DNA from: Chthoniobacterales bacterium | GTDB taxonomy: Bacteria; Verrucomicrobiota; Verrucomicrobiia; Chthoniobacterales; UBA6821 | Assembly (NCBI GenBank): GCA_021733705.1 | Contig: JAIPKF010000006.1 | Coordinates: forward strand, 1-22,196 | DNA length: 22,196 bases | Direction: 5' to 3' | In this document: positions 1 to 9,242 of the stretch, piece after piece | Layout: the number at the start of each line of letters is the position of its first letter | Numbering within the stretch: the stretch's first letter is position 1 | The notes under the pieces: generated by a model | The model's input: the letters and a program-made list of their open reading frames with translations, nothing else | Databases searched by the model: none | What the model was told of the DNA's origin: nothing | Translations under genes and position numbers: made by a program

Positions 1-68
1 GAAGCTGACGCAGTATCCATCAGGTGTTCGCAAGCCGCAGCAGAATCAGTATGAAATATTCGGGTTAA
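1..68 (+). mobile_element. Right end of a 176-bp-family MITE copy, cut by the window start
   Basis: This is the 3' part of the dispersed element: it contains GAAGCTGACGCAGTATCCAT and ends in the right inverted repeat CAGTATGAAATATTCGGG. TTAA follows at 65-68 and is taken as the target duplication. The left half lies outside the window. The TTAA carries the stop codon of the minus-strand GH31 gene (TAA, read at 67-65), so the insertion hit the end of that gene without changing its last residue. Confidence 0.85.
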
Positions 69-2215
69 AACAATGAGAAGGTAACTCCCTTAGATTCCAC
101 TCCTTTTTTTTCTAGAACACGATCGTTCAATATTAGGGAGACATGAATAGGACGATCAGGGACGGATCTCTTTCCCTCACGATTTTGGATTTTTACGGTT
201 ACAAACTTACCATGACGCATTGCCACATAATGGGTGAGAGCATAGTCACCATGCTGATATTCAAAACCATTACCAGCATCTTCATAGAGATCGCCTATAG
301 CTTTTCCATGCTCGTCGAGGCAGATAAGCAGGGTTAAGGGATCTAGCGATTTTTCGTTAGTATTTTGAATTACACGTCCTAATGGCACAATAGAACCGCC
401 TCGAATCTTGATCTCAGGCTGATATCCATCTTTCTCTTGATGATCCTCTAGGAGAGAAATATCACGCCAAATTCCCCTCGGCAGCATAGGAAACCTAGCC
501 CATTGAGGAACCACTAATAGATTTTCTCCCAAGAGAAAGGCACGATCTTCTTTGCGAAGCAGGAGGTTTTTTGGATCGGCAAAGAAAACAGGCTGCATGA
601 TCGGATCCCCTTGAGAAGAGGCTTTAAAGAAAAGTGTGTAGAGATATGGCAAAAGTCGGTAACGCCGCTCCAGCGCGGTACGCGTGACATTTTCAATTTT
701 GGAACCAAAGACCCATGGTTCTCGAGGTGGGTTGTAAACGGCTGTATGGGCTCGAGCAAAGGGAAAGAAAGGTGCCATCACAATCCACTTTCCAAAGAGC
801 TCAGGATTTTCCTTACCTGCATATCCACCAAGATCAACCCCATTAAATGGCTCACCAGAGAGGCCTAAATTGAGCCCCATCGGTATCGACATTTTAAGAT
901 AATTTATTCCAGAACTATTATCTCCAGTCCAGGTGGCAGCATAGCGCTGACCACCGAGGTAGTTGGAGCGAGATAGAAGGAAAGGGCGCTCTTGGGGACG
1001 TTCGTGTAACATACCAGCTTGCGTTGCTGAGATCATGAGCATTCCATAAACATTGTGATACATACGATGAATTCCTGCGGGAAGCCCTCCTCCACCCCGG
1101 TGCCAATTCTCCTCTGGCATCGTCAGGTCTGGAGTATCAAAAACGGATGGTTCATTCATATCATTCCAAATGCCATCCATACCATAAGCTAAAAACCGGT
1201 GATAGAGACCTGACCACCACTCTCGGACCTCAGGCATGGTAAAATCAGGAAAGGCTGAAAGACCAGGCCAGACAACACCGTAAAAAGGGTCTCCATTTTT
1301 TTTCTGAACCCAAAAATGGTTTTCTGATCCACTCTGATAGACGAAATAGTTTGGATCAACTTTGATTCCAGGATCAATAATCCAAACAGAATGGAAGCCA
1401 TGTTCATGGAGATAATCAATAGTAGCTTTAGGATCCGGGAAACGATGGGGATCAAAAGTAAAGCTCCGGTATCCATCCATGTAATGAATATCAAGCCAGA
1501 TCACATCGCAGGGAAGATGACGTGCACGATATTGGTCGGCAATCTCACGCACTTTGGAATCGGGGTAATAGGAGTAGCGGCATTGTTGGAACCCTAAGGC
1601 CCATTTAGGAGGGAGAGGCATTTTTCCTGTAAGATCAGCAAGCTTACGAACGACCTCCTGAGGTGATTTTCCCTCTATCACAACCACGCGCAATGGTGGA
1701 CCATCACTTTTAAAAATGATTGAACGAGACGTTGTCTTGAGACGGGCCTTCCAAGTTGTATCAAAAATAACACCAAACGCTGTTCCATCGAGCCGTACCC
1801 CTAAGACCCAAGGATGTGATTGATAAAGACTCCGACCCTCTTTTCTAGCGTAGGTAGAGTTATCACTATTCCACAGAGTGATTTTTTTCCCATTGCGTAA
1901 CAGAGGCCCTTTAACCTCTCCAGTTCCATAGAGAGAAGCTCCAAATGGGACTGCAAGGGAAACCTCTGTCTTCTCCTTCATTGGAAAAAAATGAGGAACC
2001 AGCTTCCAATTTTTGGGAATTGGCCCAGAGAAATGCAACGGCTTTTCAAAGGCTAACGAGGGATTTTTTGAGACCTCATATCCTTGAGGAATAAACAAGG
2101 CAACTCCAGAACCGACCATCTTTTTCTCCTTAATCGCTAATTCCTCTTTTGCTGCATGAAGAGAAAGAAATGTTGCGCCAAGATAGAGGAAAAAAGAGAA
2201 ATAATGGTTTTTCAT
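65..2215 (-). CDS. Exported glycoside hydrolase family 31 (alpha-glucosidase/alpha-xylosidase type)
   Basis: This GH31 retaining hydrolase would cleave alpha-linked glucosyl or xylosyl residues from the non-reducing end of oligosaccharides. Seen in the sequence: the nucleophile motif WNDMNEPS (Asp about 352 from the ATG), the WTGDN acid/base motif about 80 residues later, and the family region VIWLDIHYMDGYRSF. An N-terminal signal peptide (MKNHYFSFFLYLGATFLSLHA) suggests periplasmic or outer-envelope location. I chose the ATG at 2215 over an in-frame GTG at 2233 because it starts the signal peptide directly. At about 716 aa it is a complete single-domain-set GH31, with no appended carbohydrate-binding module recognised. 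The stop codon overlaps the target duplication of a mobile element. Substrate specificity cannot be read from the sequence. Confidence 0.93.
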   Translation of the reverse strand: MKNHYFSFFLYLGATFLSLHAAKEELAIKEKKMVGSGVALFIPQGYEVSKNPSLAFEKPLHFSGPIPKNWKLVPHFFPMKEKTEVSLAVPFGASLYGTGEVKGPLLRNGKKITLWNSDNSTYARKEGRSLYQSHPWVLGVRLDGTAFGVIFDTTWKARLKTTSRSIIFKSDGPPLRVVVIEGKSPQEVVRKLADLTGKMPLPPKWALGFQQCRYSYYPDSKVREIADQYRARHLPCDVIWLDIHYMDGYRSFTFDPHRFPDPKATIDYLHEHGFHSVWIIDPGIKVDPNYFVYQSGSENHFWVQKKNGDPFYGVVWPGLSAFPDFTMPEVREWWSGLYHRFLAYGMDGIWNDMNEPSVFDTPDLTMPEENWHRGGGGLPAGIHRMYHNVYGMLMISATQAGMLHERPQERPFLLSRSNYLGGQRYAATWTGDNSSGINYLKMSIPMGLNLGLSGEPFNGVDLGGYAGKENPELFGKWIVMAPFFPFARAHTAVYNPPREPWVFGSKIENVTRTALERRYRLLPYLYTLFFKASSQGDPIMQPVFFADPKNLLLRKEDRAFLLGENLLVVPQWARFPMLPRGIWRDISLLEDHQEKDGYQPEIKIRGGSIVPLGRVIQNTNEKSLDPLTLLICLDEHGKAIGDLYEDAGNGFEYQHGDYALTHYVAMRHGKFVTVKIQNREGKRSVPDRPIHVSLILNDRVLEKKGVESKGVTFSLF

Positions 2216-2256
2216 AGAATAAGCTTTATACACTCTTTTTTTAGAGAAAGAATCAC

Positions 2257-2392
2257 TTAACCCGAATATTTCATACCAATCACATGCGAAAGTCGGAAAT
2301 CAAGATAGATGCTTCGTTAGAATCGTATTTTGACTTGACCTATCAACCATCGCGACTTCCCTATTACGATCAGTATGAAATATTCGAGTTAA
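2257..2392 (-). mobile_element. Internally deleted MITE copy (128-bp core) flanked by TTAA
   Basis: The core at 2261-2388 is bounded by TTAA on both sides (2257-2260 and 2389-2392). Its termini are CCCGAATATTTCATACC on the left and, on the other strand, CTCGAATATTTCATACTGATCG. Read on the minus strand it matches the subtype that begins GATCGTGACGAGGAGG, then jumps to the AACGAAGCATCTATCTTG part of the right half. About 48 bp of the middle is therefore missing compared with 176-bp copies. It lies between the divergent GH31 and autotransporter starts, so it probably forms part of both upstream regions. An in-frame TGA interrupts the frame that is open in full-length copies. Confidence 0.85.
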
Positions 2393-2470
2393 TTCTGTTG
2401 TGCGAATTTTCCTCTTAATTTTGTTTTTATAAAAATACAAAATGTAAAAAACCAAAATTTCTATTTTAAA

Positions 2471-5400
2471 GTGAAGAAAAACCAAGCTCTTCTAGTGCTA
2501 CTTATCATTATGAGTAGTTTTTCCCTTGTTTCTCATTTAGTCGCACAGACTACTAATCGCTACATTGGAAGTAATACCTCTGGAAATATAGTAGATTTTA
2601 CAAATGGTATTACTAATTATGATAATACCTACATTGGCTATAGCAACATTGCATCAGAAAATGTTCTTAGTGTAGGCAATACCAATACACTTTACTCTAA
2701 TAACAACGATATTTATATTGGCTATGCTGGAAGTAAAAACACAATGGTTGTTTACTCTGGTGCAAGGGTGGCCAATTCTAATGGTTGGATTGGTTACTCC
2801 AATAGCTCTTCAAATAACCTAGTGTGGATCACTGAACCCAACGCTACTTGGAATAATAATGGAACCTTGATTGTTGGTTATAATGGCAGCAGCAATCAAC
2901 TGGAGGTTACATTAGGCGCAACTCTGACCAGTAAATCTAGCTGGATAGGTTACTCCAATAGCGCTTCAAGTAACATAGTGAGCATCGCTAATTCTAATTC
3001 AATTTGGAGCAATGCAGGGAGTTTGAATATCGGATATGATGGCTGCAGCAATACTTTAATTGTTTCTAATGGAGGATGTGTTGATGTCATTGGTAGTACT
3101 ACTAGTGATTATTTCTCGGTTGGAAACGACACAGGATCTAATAATGCAGCTATCATTACAGGCTCCGATTCTACCCTCTATGTGAATACAAATGGTCATA
3201 GTCCATTTGGAATAGTAATTGGTTATTATAACAACAACTCCATGACCATTTCTGATGGAGCAAAAGTTTTTTCGAAAGGGAGTAGTTATATTGGTTGGGG
3301 TTCTTCAAATTCCTCTAACAACTCCGTTCTTGTAACTGGTTCTGGCTCGGCTTGGAGTAATGGTGACACTCTCACCATTGGTTTATATGGATCAGGCAAC
3401 AGCCTCACCATTGCAGATGAAGGGATGGTATCTGCAAGCAATGGAGTTTTTATTGGTAGCTCTACTAATTCCAGCAATAATGTTCTTAATATTGGAACTT
3501 TTGGCGGTAAGGACACTAATGTCACTCTTGCTACTCCAAGCATCAATTTTGGCTCTGGAGGGGGAACTCTCAACTTTAATCAAAGCGACACGAATACGAT
3601 TTCCTCGACTATTTCTGATTCAGGTAATGGAGTGATCCAGCAACTTGGAAGTGGAACCACTATCCTCACCGGAAGTAATAGTGGATTCTCTGGTTTCACA
3701 AAGATCGATTATGGAGTGCTTCAGTTCGGCGATGGTGTGACCTCAGGGGGGTCAGCTGTGGCGGGGGATATTTTAAATAATGCTTCTCTTGTTTTTGATC
3801 CATCCTCAAGTGACACCTACACCGTAGCAGGAAATATTTCAGGATCGGGTTCTCTTAGTATGATTGGTTCGGGAGCACTCAACATCACTGGCAGTAATAC
3901 TTACAGTGGTGGCAGCATCTTTGATGGCGGCACAAGCACCATTACTGGCTCTATTGACTCTACCAATTCGCTTGCTGTCGGTTATAATCATAGTGGAGCT
4001 TCCATGGTGATTTCTGATGGGGGACTTGTTTCGGATTATTATGGTGTTATTGGCTACACCAATTCCTCATTAAGTAACTCCGTTCTTGTGACTGGCTCTG
4101 GATCCCTTTGGAGTAATAGTGGTGATCTCTATGTCGGCTTAGATGGATCGGGTAATAGTATGGTAATTACTAATGGAGGAGTAGTTCAAAATGCCAATGG
4201 ATATATCGGTTATTCTTCCAACTCTTCTAACAACACTGTTCTTGTAACTGGCTCTGGATCCCTTTGGAGTAATAGTGGTGCAGTTTATGTTGGCACCAAT
4301 GGATCGAGTAATAATACACTCACCATTGCTGATAAAGGAAAAGTTATTGCTCCTGGAGGAATTTATATTGGCACTAATAACTCCACTAATAACGCTCTTA
4401 ATATTGGGACTCCATATGGAAATGATACCGGTATTACTCTTGATACTCCTATTATTTATATTAGCCCAATTGGTGGAACTTTGAATATTTTTCATAGTGA
4501 TAGGACTCAATTCACTAATAATATTGCTGATTCAGGTACTGGTTTTATGAATCGAATCGGTTTGGGAGTTACGGAGTTAACAGGAGATATTAGCCAATTT
4601 TCTGGAATGACAGTGATTGATACTGGCACGATTCAGATTGGAAATGGGAGGACTCTAGGAGCAGCTCCACCGCAAGGAATAATCAGACTAACTAATAGTG
4701 GTACATTAGCCTTTGACTCAGCTCCAAGTGAGATTTATGTGGAGACAGCAATTATTTCAGGAGATGGTACTCTTAATCATATTGGCCCTGGAGCCACTAT
4801 CCTCACAGGAAGTAATAGATATGGTGGATTCACCACTATTAGTGCTGGAAAACTAACTGCTGCCAACTCCAGCGCCCTTGGGACAAGCGCTGTGAACTTA
4901 AGAGGAGCTAGTAGTTATAATACTGCAACCCTCTCTCTGGGTACAAGTTTAACTATTACAGAGCTCAACTGGGGGGGTAGTGGTATTGTGGAACTGAGTC
5001 CTGGATCCCAAATCCTCACAGTGACCGGAGTCATTACTAACAGCAGCTCCCAAGGAGGGACCTTTAGTTTCTTAAACCCTTCTCTAGAAAATGATACCAA
5101 CGTATTGATCTGTTTTGGTAGTCAAGTTGGATTCACAACGAACAGCTTTAGTGTTGCTGGTATTTCAGGATATTCCTTTGATCTTACCTCTACGAACCTC
5201 TCTTGCTATATAGCCACCAATGCCAACGTGATTATTGCAACTAATAGCACGATTAATACTACCTTGAACGCTTCCAGTGTGACTATTACTCCTAGTGGGA
5301 GTCTCAATGGAGTTGGCACTCTTAATGCCCCATTAACCAATAATGGACTTCTATCCCCTGGATATCCTACAGGGACCTTGAGCATCAATGGGAACGTCAC

Positions 5401-6901
5401 ACAAAGCTCGAGTGGTACCCTCCAAATCAATGTGGAAAGTTCCAATAACTACGGTCAACTTCAAGTTAATGGCAGTGTCACTCTTGCCGGCACCTTAGAA
5501 ATCACTCCTATTCTAGGAAGCTCCCTGAGCTATGGAGAAAGATTGACCTTTTTAAATTCCAGTGGACCGATTAAAGGAAGCTTCGATACCGTTCAAATAG
5601 ATGAGCCGTATTGTCGTGGCCGAGTTCAGATCATTGGAGACCCACAAGCCATAGTCACCATCGCCCCAACAAGCTATACACTTCTAGCCCAGAACCAAAA
5701 TGAGTTCCATGTGGCTACCGCTCTTGATAGTTTTATAACAGCAACACGTGGTGACGAGCTTGTTGTTTCAACCGATCTGGATTCACTCACAGCAGCACAA
5801 TATCCCGGAGCCTTTGAGCAGATCATGCCAACGCTCTACCAGTCACTCTCGACCATTGCTTTCAATATCGACAATGCTCAGAACCAAGAACTGATCCAAC
5901 GACTCTGGGGAGTAAGACTTGCAAGTGCCACTGAGTATGGAGGAAATTTTAATATGAGTGGTTTTGCAGAAAAGACCCCTCTACTCGAAGGCCAAGGGAA
6001 TACAGAGAGCCAGAAAGATATCCTTCGCCCAGGACCAGATAATCATTGGGGGATGTTTGTCGATGGTAATGGTATCTTTGCCCAGGCCAATAATGCTAAC
6101 ACAATCTCCACCTACAATGCAGAGAGTGGAGGAGTGACCACAGGTCTCTCCTACCGCTGGAACAAACAAGTCTCCTCCGGTATCTATACAGGTTATCAAG
6201 GAGCTTACACCAAGTTTACAGGACAAAATAGTGGGAGTAGCCTCATTGACAACCAAGTCAACTTTGGGCTCTTCGGCACTTATGGAGAAGAGAATGGTGG
6301 GGGGCTCTTTATTGATGCTCTTGCAGGAGGAGCCTACGATAACTACCAGATAAATCGAACGATCTCTTTTGGCAATGGAAGTAATGCTCTTAACCGTACA
6401 GCCATGGGGACTCCAGGAGCAGGAGAACTCAATACAATGGTGGCAAGTGGTTATGACATACGAAAAGGGAACTTGACCTTTGGTCCTTTAAGTAGCCTTC
6501 AATATCAATATTTTGGAGCCACCCCCTTCAATGAAACAGGCGCTCAGTCCCTCAATCTTGCCGCAACCGGCTGGAATACAAGCAGCATGATCTTCAGTCT
6601 AGGAGGCCATCTCGGCTATAACTGGCAATTCAATAAAAGCCTTCTTCTCATTCCTCAGATCTCCCTAAGCTGGCAACATCAGTTTTTAGAAAATCCTTAT
6701 ACTATTAATAGCACTTTAGGAAGTAGTCCCTCCTTTGGCACTACGAGCAGCGTTCCGCTTCGAGATACTCTCTACACGGGAGTAGGCTTTACCTTGGAAT
6801 TTACTAAATTTTGGGACACCTCCTTCTTCTACAATGCAGCCGCTGCGAATCAAGATCTCATCAGTCACAATATCTTCTGGAGCTTAGGCTATAAGTTCTA
6901 G
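2471..6901 (+). CDS. Giant autotransporter (type Va) with T5SS/PEP-CTERM-type repeats and C-terminal beta-barrel
   Basis: This is a 1476-aa autotransporter: the C-terminal barrel inserts in the outer membrane and exposes the repetitive passenger. Residues 1-26 are a signal peptide ending SHLVAQ. The passenger, roughly residues 30-1150, is rich in Ser, Asn and Gly. It contains many copies of a 45-55-residue unit of the form GYSNSSSNN..VTGSGSLWSNSG..., matching the T5SS/PEP-CTERM-associated repeat type, plus autotransporter beta-strand repeats such as GSGALNITGSNTYSGG. The barrel begins near residue 1190 (NHWGMFVDGNG) and ends with aromatic FWSLGYKF, as outer-membrane proteins do. The start is a GTG with no evident Shine-Dalgarno, chosen because it gives a complete signal peptide; upstream DNA is very AT-rich. 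The TAG stop lies in the CTAG target duplication of the next element. The ligand or function of the passenger is unknown; adhesin-like display is an inference. Confidence 0.93.
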   Translation: MKKNQALLVLLIIMSSFSLVSHLVAQTTNRYIGSNTSGNIVDFTNGITNYDNTYIGYSNIASENVLSVGNTNTLYSNNNDIYIGYAGSKNTMVVYSGARVANSNGWIGYSNSSSNNLVWITEPNATWNNNGTLIVGYNGSSNQLEVTLGATLTSKSSWIGYSNSASSNIVSIANSNSIWSNAGSLNIGYDGCSNTLIVSNGGCVDVIGSTTSDYFSVGNDTGSNNAAIITGSDSTLYVNTNGHSPFGIVIGYYNNNSMTISDGAKVFSKGSSYIGWGSSNSSNNSVLVTGSGSAWSNGDTLTIGLYGSGNSLTIADEGMVSASNGVFIGSSTNSSNNVLNIGTFGGKDTNVTLATPSINFGSGGGTLNFNQSDTNTISSTISDSGNGVIQQLGSGTTILTGSNSGFSGFTKIDYGVLQFGDGVTSGGSAVAGDILNNASLVFDPSSSDTYTVAGNISGSGSLSMIGSGALNITGSNTYSGGSIFDGGTSTITGSIDSTNSLAVGYNHSGASMVISDGGLVSDYYGVIGYTNSSLSNSVLVTGSGSLWSNSGDLYVGLDGSGNSMVITNGGVVQNANGYIGYSSNSSNNTVLVTGSGSLWSNSGAVYVGTNGSSNNTLTIADKGKVIAPGGIYIGTNNSTNNALNIGTPYGNDTGITLDTPIIYISPIGGTLNIFHSDRTQFTNNIADSGTGFMNRIGLGVTELTGDISQFSGMTVIDTGTIQIGNGRTLGAAPPQGIIRLTNSGTLAFDSAPSEIYVETAIISGDGTLNHIGPGATILTGSNRYGGFTTISAGKLTAANSSALGTSAVNLRGASSYNTATLSLGTSLTITELNWGGSGIVELSPGSQILTVTGVITNSSSQGGTFSFLNPSLENDTNVLICFGSQVGFTTNSFSVAGISGYSFDLTSTNLSCYIATNANVIIATNSTINTTLNASSVTITPSGSLNGVGTLNAPLTNNGLLSPGYPTGTLSINGNVTQSSSGTLQINVESSNNYGQLQVNGSVTLAGTLEITPILGSSLSYGERLTFLNSSGPIKGSFDTVQIDEPYCRGRVQIIGDPQAIVTIAPTSYTLLAQNQNEFHVATALDSFITATRGDELVVSTDLDSLTAAQYPGAFEQIMPTLYQSLSTIAFNIDNAQNQELIQRLWGVRLASATEYGGNFNMSGFAEKTPLLEGQGNTESQKDILRPGPDNHWGMFVDGNGIFAQANNANTISTYNAESGGVTTGLSYRWNKQVSSGIYTGYQGAYTKFTGQNSGSSLIDNQVNFGLFGTYGEENGGGLFIDALAGGAYDNYQINRTISFGNGSNALNRTAMGTPGAGELNTMVASGYDIRKGNLTFGPLSSLQYQYFGATPFNETGAQSLNLAATGWNTSSMIFSLGGHLGYNWQFNKSLLLIPQISLSWQHQFLENPYTINSTLGSSPSFGTTSSVPLRDTLYTGVGFTLEFTKFWDTSFFYNAAAANQDLISHNIFWSLGYKF
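4091..4280 (+). repeat. Near-identical tandem passenger repeat units within the autotransporter gene
   Basis: A 34-bp stretch beginning ACTGGCTCTGGATCCC is identical at 4091-4124 and 4247-4280. The spacing is 156 bp, exactly 52 codons. Other units of the same repeat (for example near 3330) are more diverged. This suggests a recent in-frame duplication or gene conversion of one passenger module. Confidence 0.8.
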
Positions 6902-7081
6902 CACGCATATTTCATACTGTTTCGTCGCGAGGCGCCGCGAATCCTGATGAAAACAACGAAGGTGATGGATGGCGACGACGTCTGTATGTTTCATACTGCC
7001 CGAGGAGCAATTCGAAGCTGACACAGTATCCAGCTGGCTTCCCGGTCTCCACAGGTGATCGGTATGAAATATGCGGGCTAG
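6898..7081 (+). mobile_element. Full-length MITE copy (176-bp core) flanked by CTAG
   Basis: The core at 6902-7077 is exactly 176 bp. It begins CACGCATATTTCATACTG and ends GGTATGAAATATGCGGG, with CTAG at 6898-6901 and 7078-7081. The left CTAG supplies the TAG stop of the autotransporter gene. Internal landmarks shared with other copies are a GC-rich hairpin TTCGTCGCGAGGCGCCGCGAA, a central GTATGTTTCATAC, and GAAGCTGACACAGTATCC. Read in the frame CTA GCA CGC it has no stop codon over 60 codons. No transposase is encoded. It separates the convergent autotransporter and ispA genes. Confidence 0.93.
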
Positions 7082-7087
7082 GCAAAC

Positions 7088-8011
7088 TTATTTTGTTCTC
7101 TCTAAAAGCTCTCTTGCAAAAAGCTCCAGCATGATACCTTTCTTTCCAAAAGGTTTTAAGGCCATCATCGCTTTATTTGTCTGTTTTTTAGCCTCGTGCA
7201 GTGCTGCTGAGAGACCCATTACTGAAGGATAAGTAGCTTTTTGAGCAATAATGTCTTTCCCTGAACTTTTACCGAGTTGCTCACGTGGTTGAGTTTCATC
7301 CAAAATATCATCAACAATTTGATAGGCGAGTCCAAGAGCAGCTCCAAAAGATGTTAATGCATTTAATTGTTGAGAAGTAGCATTCACTGACATCGCACCA
7401 AGTCGTAACGAAAGTATGATGAGTGCTGCTGTTTTTCGTTGATGAATAAAGCTAATATCTGCACGATTGCATTTTTTTCCTTCTGCTTCCAGATCGGCTA
7501 CTTGACCAGCAATCAATTGCTGACTTCCTGCAGCATGAGTCATCTCTTTAAAAAAAACGTGTAACGGATAACGTTTCGTTGGCTTGACTTTCGTTAGTAA
7601 TTCGAAACTCCATGTGAGTAAGGCATCACCTGCTAAAATAGCTATTCCTTCACCAAAAACATGATGGCATGTAGGCTTTCCTCTCCGTAGATCATCATCA
7701 TCCATCGAGGGAAGATCATCGTGAATCAGGGAATAGGTGTGCAAACACTCTAAAGCACATGCTACTGGCATTGCCACCTCCAGAGGATCTCCTTTCGAAG
7801 AACAGGCTTCAGCGGCAGCCAGACACAAAAGGGGACGAAGTCTTTTACCACCTGCCAAAAGAGAGTACCGTATTGCTCGATGGATGGTTGTTGGCTTTGT
7901 CTTTACCGACGGCAATGCCTGTCGTAACGCTGCATTAACACGTTTTTTTCTTGGAATTACAAACAAAGAAAGGGAAGAACCCAAGGACTGATTCATGGTG
8001 TTTTGATTCAT
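7088..8011 (-). CDS. ispA: Short-chain polyprenyl diphosphate synthase (farnesyl/geranylgeranyl type)
   Basis: It condenses isopentenyl diphosphate with allylic diphosphates to make farnesyl- or geranylgeranyl-diphosphate, the precursor of undecaprenyl lipid carrier, quinones and other isoprenoids, in the cytoplasm. Visible motifs are the GGKRLRP substrate-binding segment (about residues 54-60), the first Asp-rich motif DDLPSMD within HDDLPSMDDDDLRRGKPT (about 98-104), and the second Asp-rich motif DDILD (about 234-238). At 307 aa it matches bacterial IspA-type enzymes. The start may be the ATG at 8011 or the one five codons later at 7996; neither has a clear ribosome binding site. It is the last gene of a minus-strand cluster, 37 bp after the aminotransferase. 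Exact product chain length cannot be told from the sequence. Confidence 0.92.
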   Translation of the reverse strand: MNQNTMNQSLGSSLSLFVIPRKKRVNAALRQALPSVKTKPTTIHRAIRYSLLAGGKRLRPLLCLAAAEACSSKGDPLEVAMPVACALECLHTYSLIHDDLPSMDDDDLRRGKPTCHHVFGEGIAILAGDALLTWSFELLTKVKPTKRYPLHVFFKEMTHAAGSQQLIAGQVADLEAEGKKCNRADISFIHQRKTAALIILSLRLGAMSVNATSQQLNALTSFGAALGLAYQIVDDILDETQPREQLGKSSGKDIIAQKATYPSVMGLSAALHEAKKQTNKAMMALKPFGKKGIMLELFARELLERTK

Positions 8012-8048
8012 GAATTCAAGCCCAAAACTTTACTCTGTTTTTTTGTAA

Positions 8049-9212
8049 TTACAACGTCTTACAAAAATTTTCTAAACGATCAAGACCCTCTTTAATAATA
8101 TCTATGCTCGTCGCATAGCTGAGACGAATTGTTTTATCATTACCAAAAGCAATTCCTGGAATAACGGCAACATTAGATTTACTTAAAAGACGATCAGCAA
8201 AATTCATCGAAGACATTCCTAATTTTGAAATATCAGTCAACATATAGAATGCACCCGACGGTTTAATAACTGAAAGCTGATGCATCTTTGAAAGTCGTTC
8301 AAACATATATTCACGACGAATATTAAACTCTTCACGCATATCAGCAACGCACTGTTGACTGCTATTTAATGCTGCAACTGCTCCATATTGAGCAAAAGAA
8401 CAAGCATTGGAGCTACTATGACTTTGAAGAGCTTCAATTGCTTGGGCTATCTTTTTAGGAGCTCCTAGGTAACCAAGACGCCATCCAGTCATAGCATAGG
8501 CCTTACTAAAACCACTAACAGTAATAGTCAAATCATGGGCTTCTGGAGTCACGGAGGCAATACTCACATGTTTTAAACCATCATAAATAAGGCTTTCATA
8601 AATTTCATCGGAGAGTATTAAAATCTCTTCGTCTGCAGCTACTTCAGCAATGGCACGAAGTTCTTCCTTGGAGTAGACAGCGCCTGTAGGATTACCAGGA
8701 GAGTTTATTATAATCATTTTAGTCCTTGGCGACATGGCATTGGCAAAATCCTCAGCAGTGATCTTCCAATTGTTAGCTGCAGTTGTTGGAACAATAATTG
8801 GCTCTGCACCCGCAAGACGGACCATTTCTGGATAACTAAGCCAATAGGGAGCAGGAATAATAACTTCATCTCCTTCACCTACGCAGGCCAAAATTGCATT
8901 GAAGCAACTCTGCTTTCCACCATTGCTTACAATGATATCTTGAGGTTGATAATCAAGCTGATTTTCTGAGAGAAACTTTTTTGAAATTGCTTCACGTAAT
9001 TCTGGAATTCCAGCAACAGGAGTATAGCGAGTAAAATTATTCTCCAGAGCCTTAATCGCAGCTGCTTTAATATGTTCAGGAGTATCAAAGTCAGGTTCTC
9101 CGGCAGCAAAACTGCAAACATCAACACCTTGAGCTCGTAAGGCTTTAGCTTTGCTATCAATAGAAAGAGTGAGTGAAGGAGTAATATGAGTAATGCGAGA
9201 AGCGAGTTCCAT
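8049..9212 (-). CDS. aspC: Pyridoxal-phosphate aminotransferase class I, aspartate aminotransferase type
   Basis: It transfers amino groups between aspartate (or a related amino acid) and 2-oxoglutarate using pyridoxal 5'-phosphate. Seen: the Schiff-base lysine in SGFSKAYAMTGWRLGY (Lys about 237), the cofactor-binding NSPGNPTG (Asn174) and SDEIYESL (Asp202, Tyr205), and a C-terminal TIRLSYA substrate-carboxylate arginine. Its 387 aa and the pattern SNGGKQ...APYWLSYPEM fit subgroup Ib aspartate aminotransferases, which often also accept prephenate or other substrates. It begins 30 bp downstream of the nucleoside-diphosphate kinase stop and is followed closely by ispA, so co-transcription is likely. 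The start ATG follows a pyrimidine-rich tract, not a Shine-Dalgarno sequence. Confidence 0.93.
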   Translation of the reverse strand: MELASRITHITPSLTLSIDSKAKALRAQGVDVCSFAAGEPDFDTPEHIKAAAIKALENNFTRYTPVAGIPELREAISKKFLSENQLDYQPQDIIVSNGGKQSCFNAILACVGEGDEVIIPAPYWLSYPEMVRLAGAEPIIVPTTAANNWKITAEDFANAMSPRTKMIIINSPGNPTGAVYSKEELRAIAEVAADEEILILSDEIYESLIYDGLKHVSIASVTPEAHDLTITVSGFSKAYAMTGWRLGYLGAPKKIAQAIEALQSHSSSNACSFAQYGAVAALNSSQQCVADMREEFNIRREYMFERLSKMHQLSVIKPSGAFYMLTDISKLGMSSMNFADRLLSKSNVAVIPGIAFGNDKTIRLSYATSIDIIKEGLDRLENFCKTL

Positions 9213-9242
9213 AGAGAAAAAAGGGGTTAAGGTGAATTGTGT

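Noticed and set aside
2300..2485. Open frame of 61 codons on the minus strand between GH31 and the autotransporter
   Set aside because: It crosses the 128-bp element and AT-rich upstream DNA. It has no family resemblance, and the only familiar peptide (RIFHTDR) is the element terminus.
3286..5445. Several overlapping open frames on both strands inside the autotransporter gene
   Set aside because: They are shadows produced by the repetitive passenger sequence. They have no start signals or recognisable products.
6898..7081. Intrinsic terminator for the convergent autotransporter and ispA genes
   Set aside because: The element contains hairpins but none is followed by a T run on either strand, so termination there is possible but not shown.
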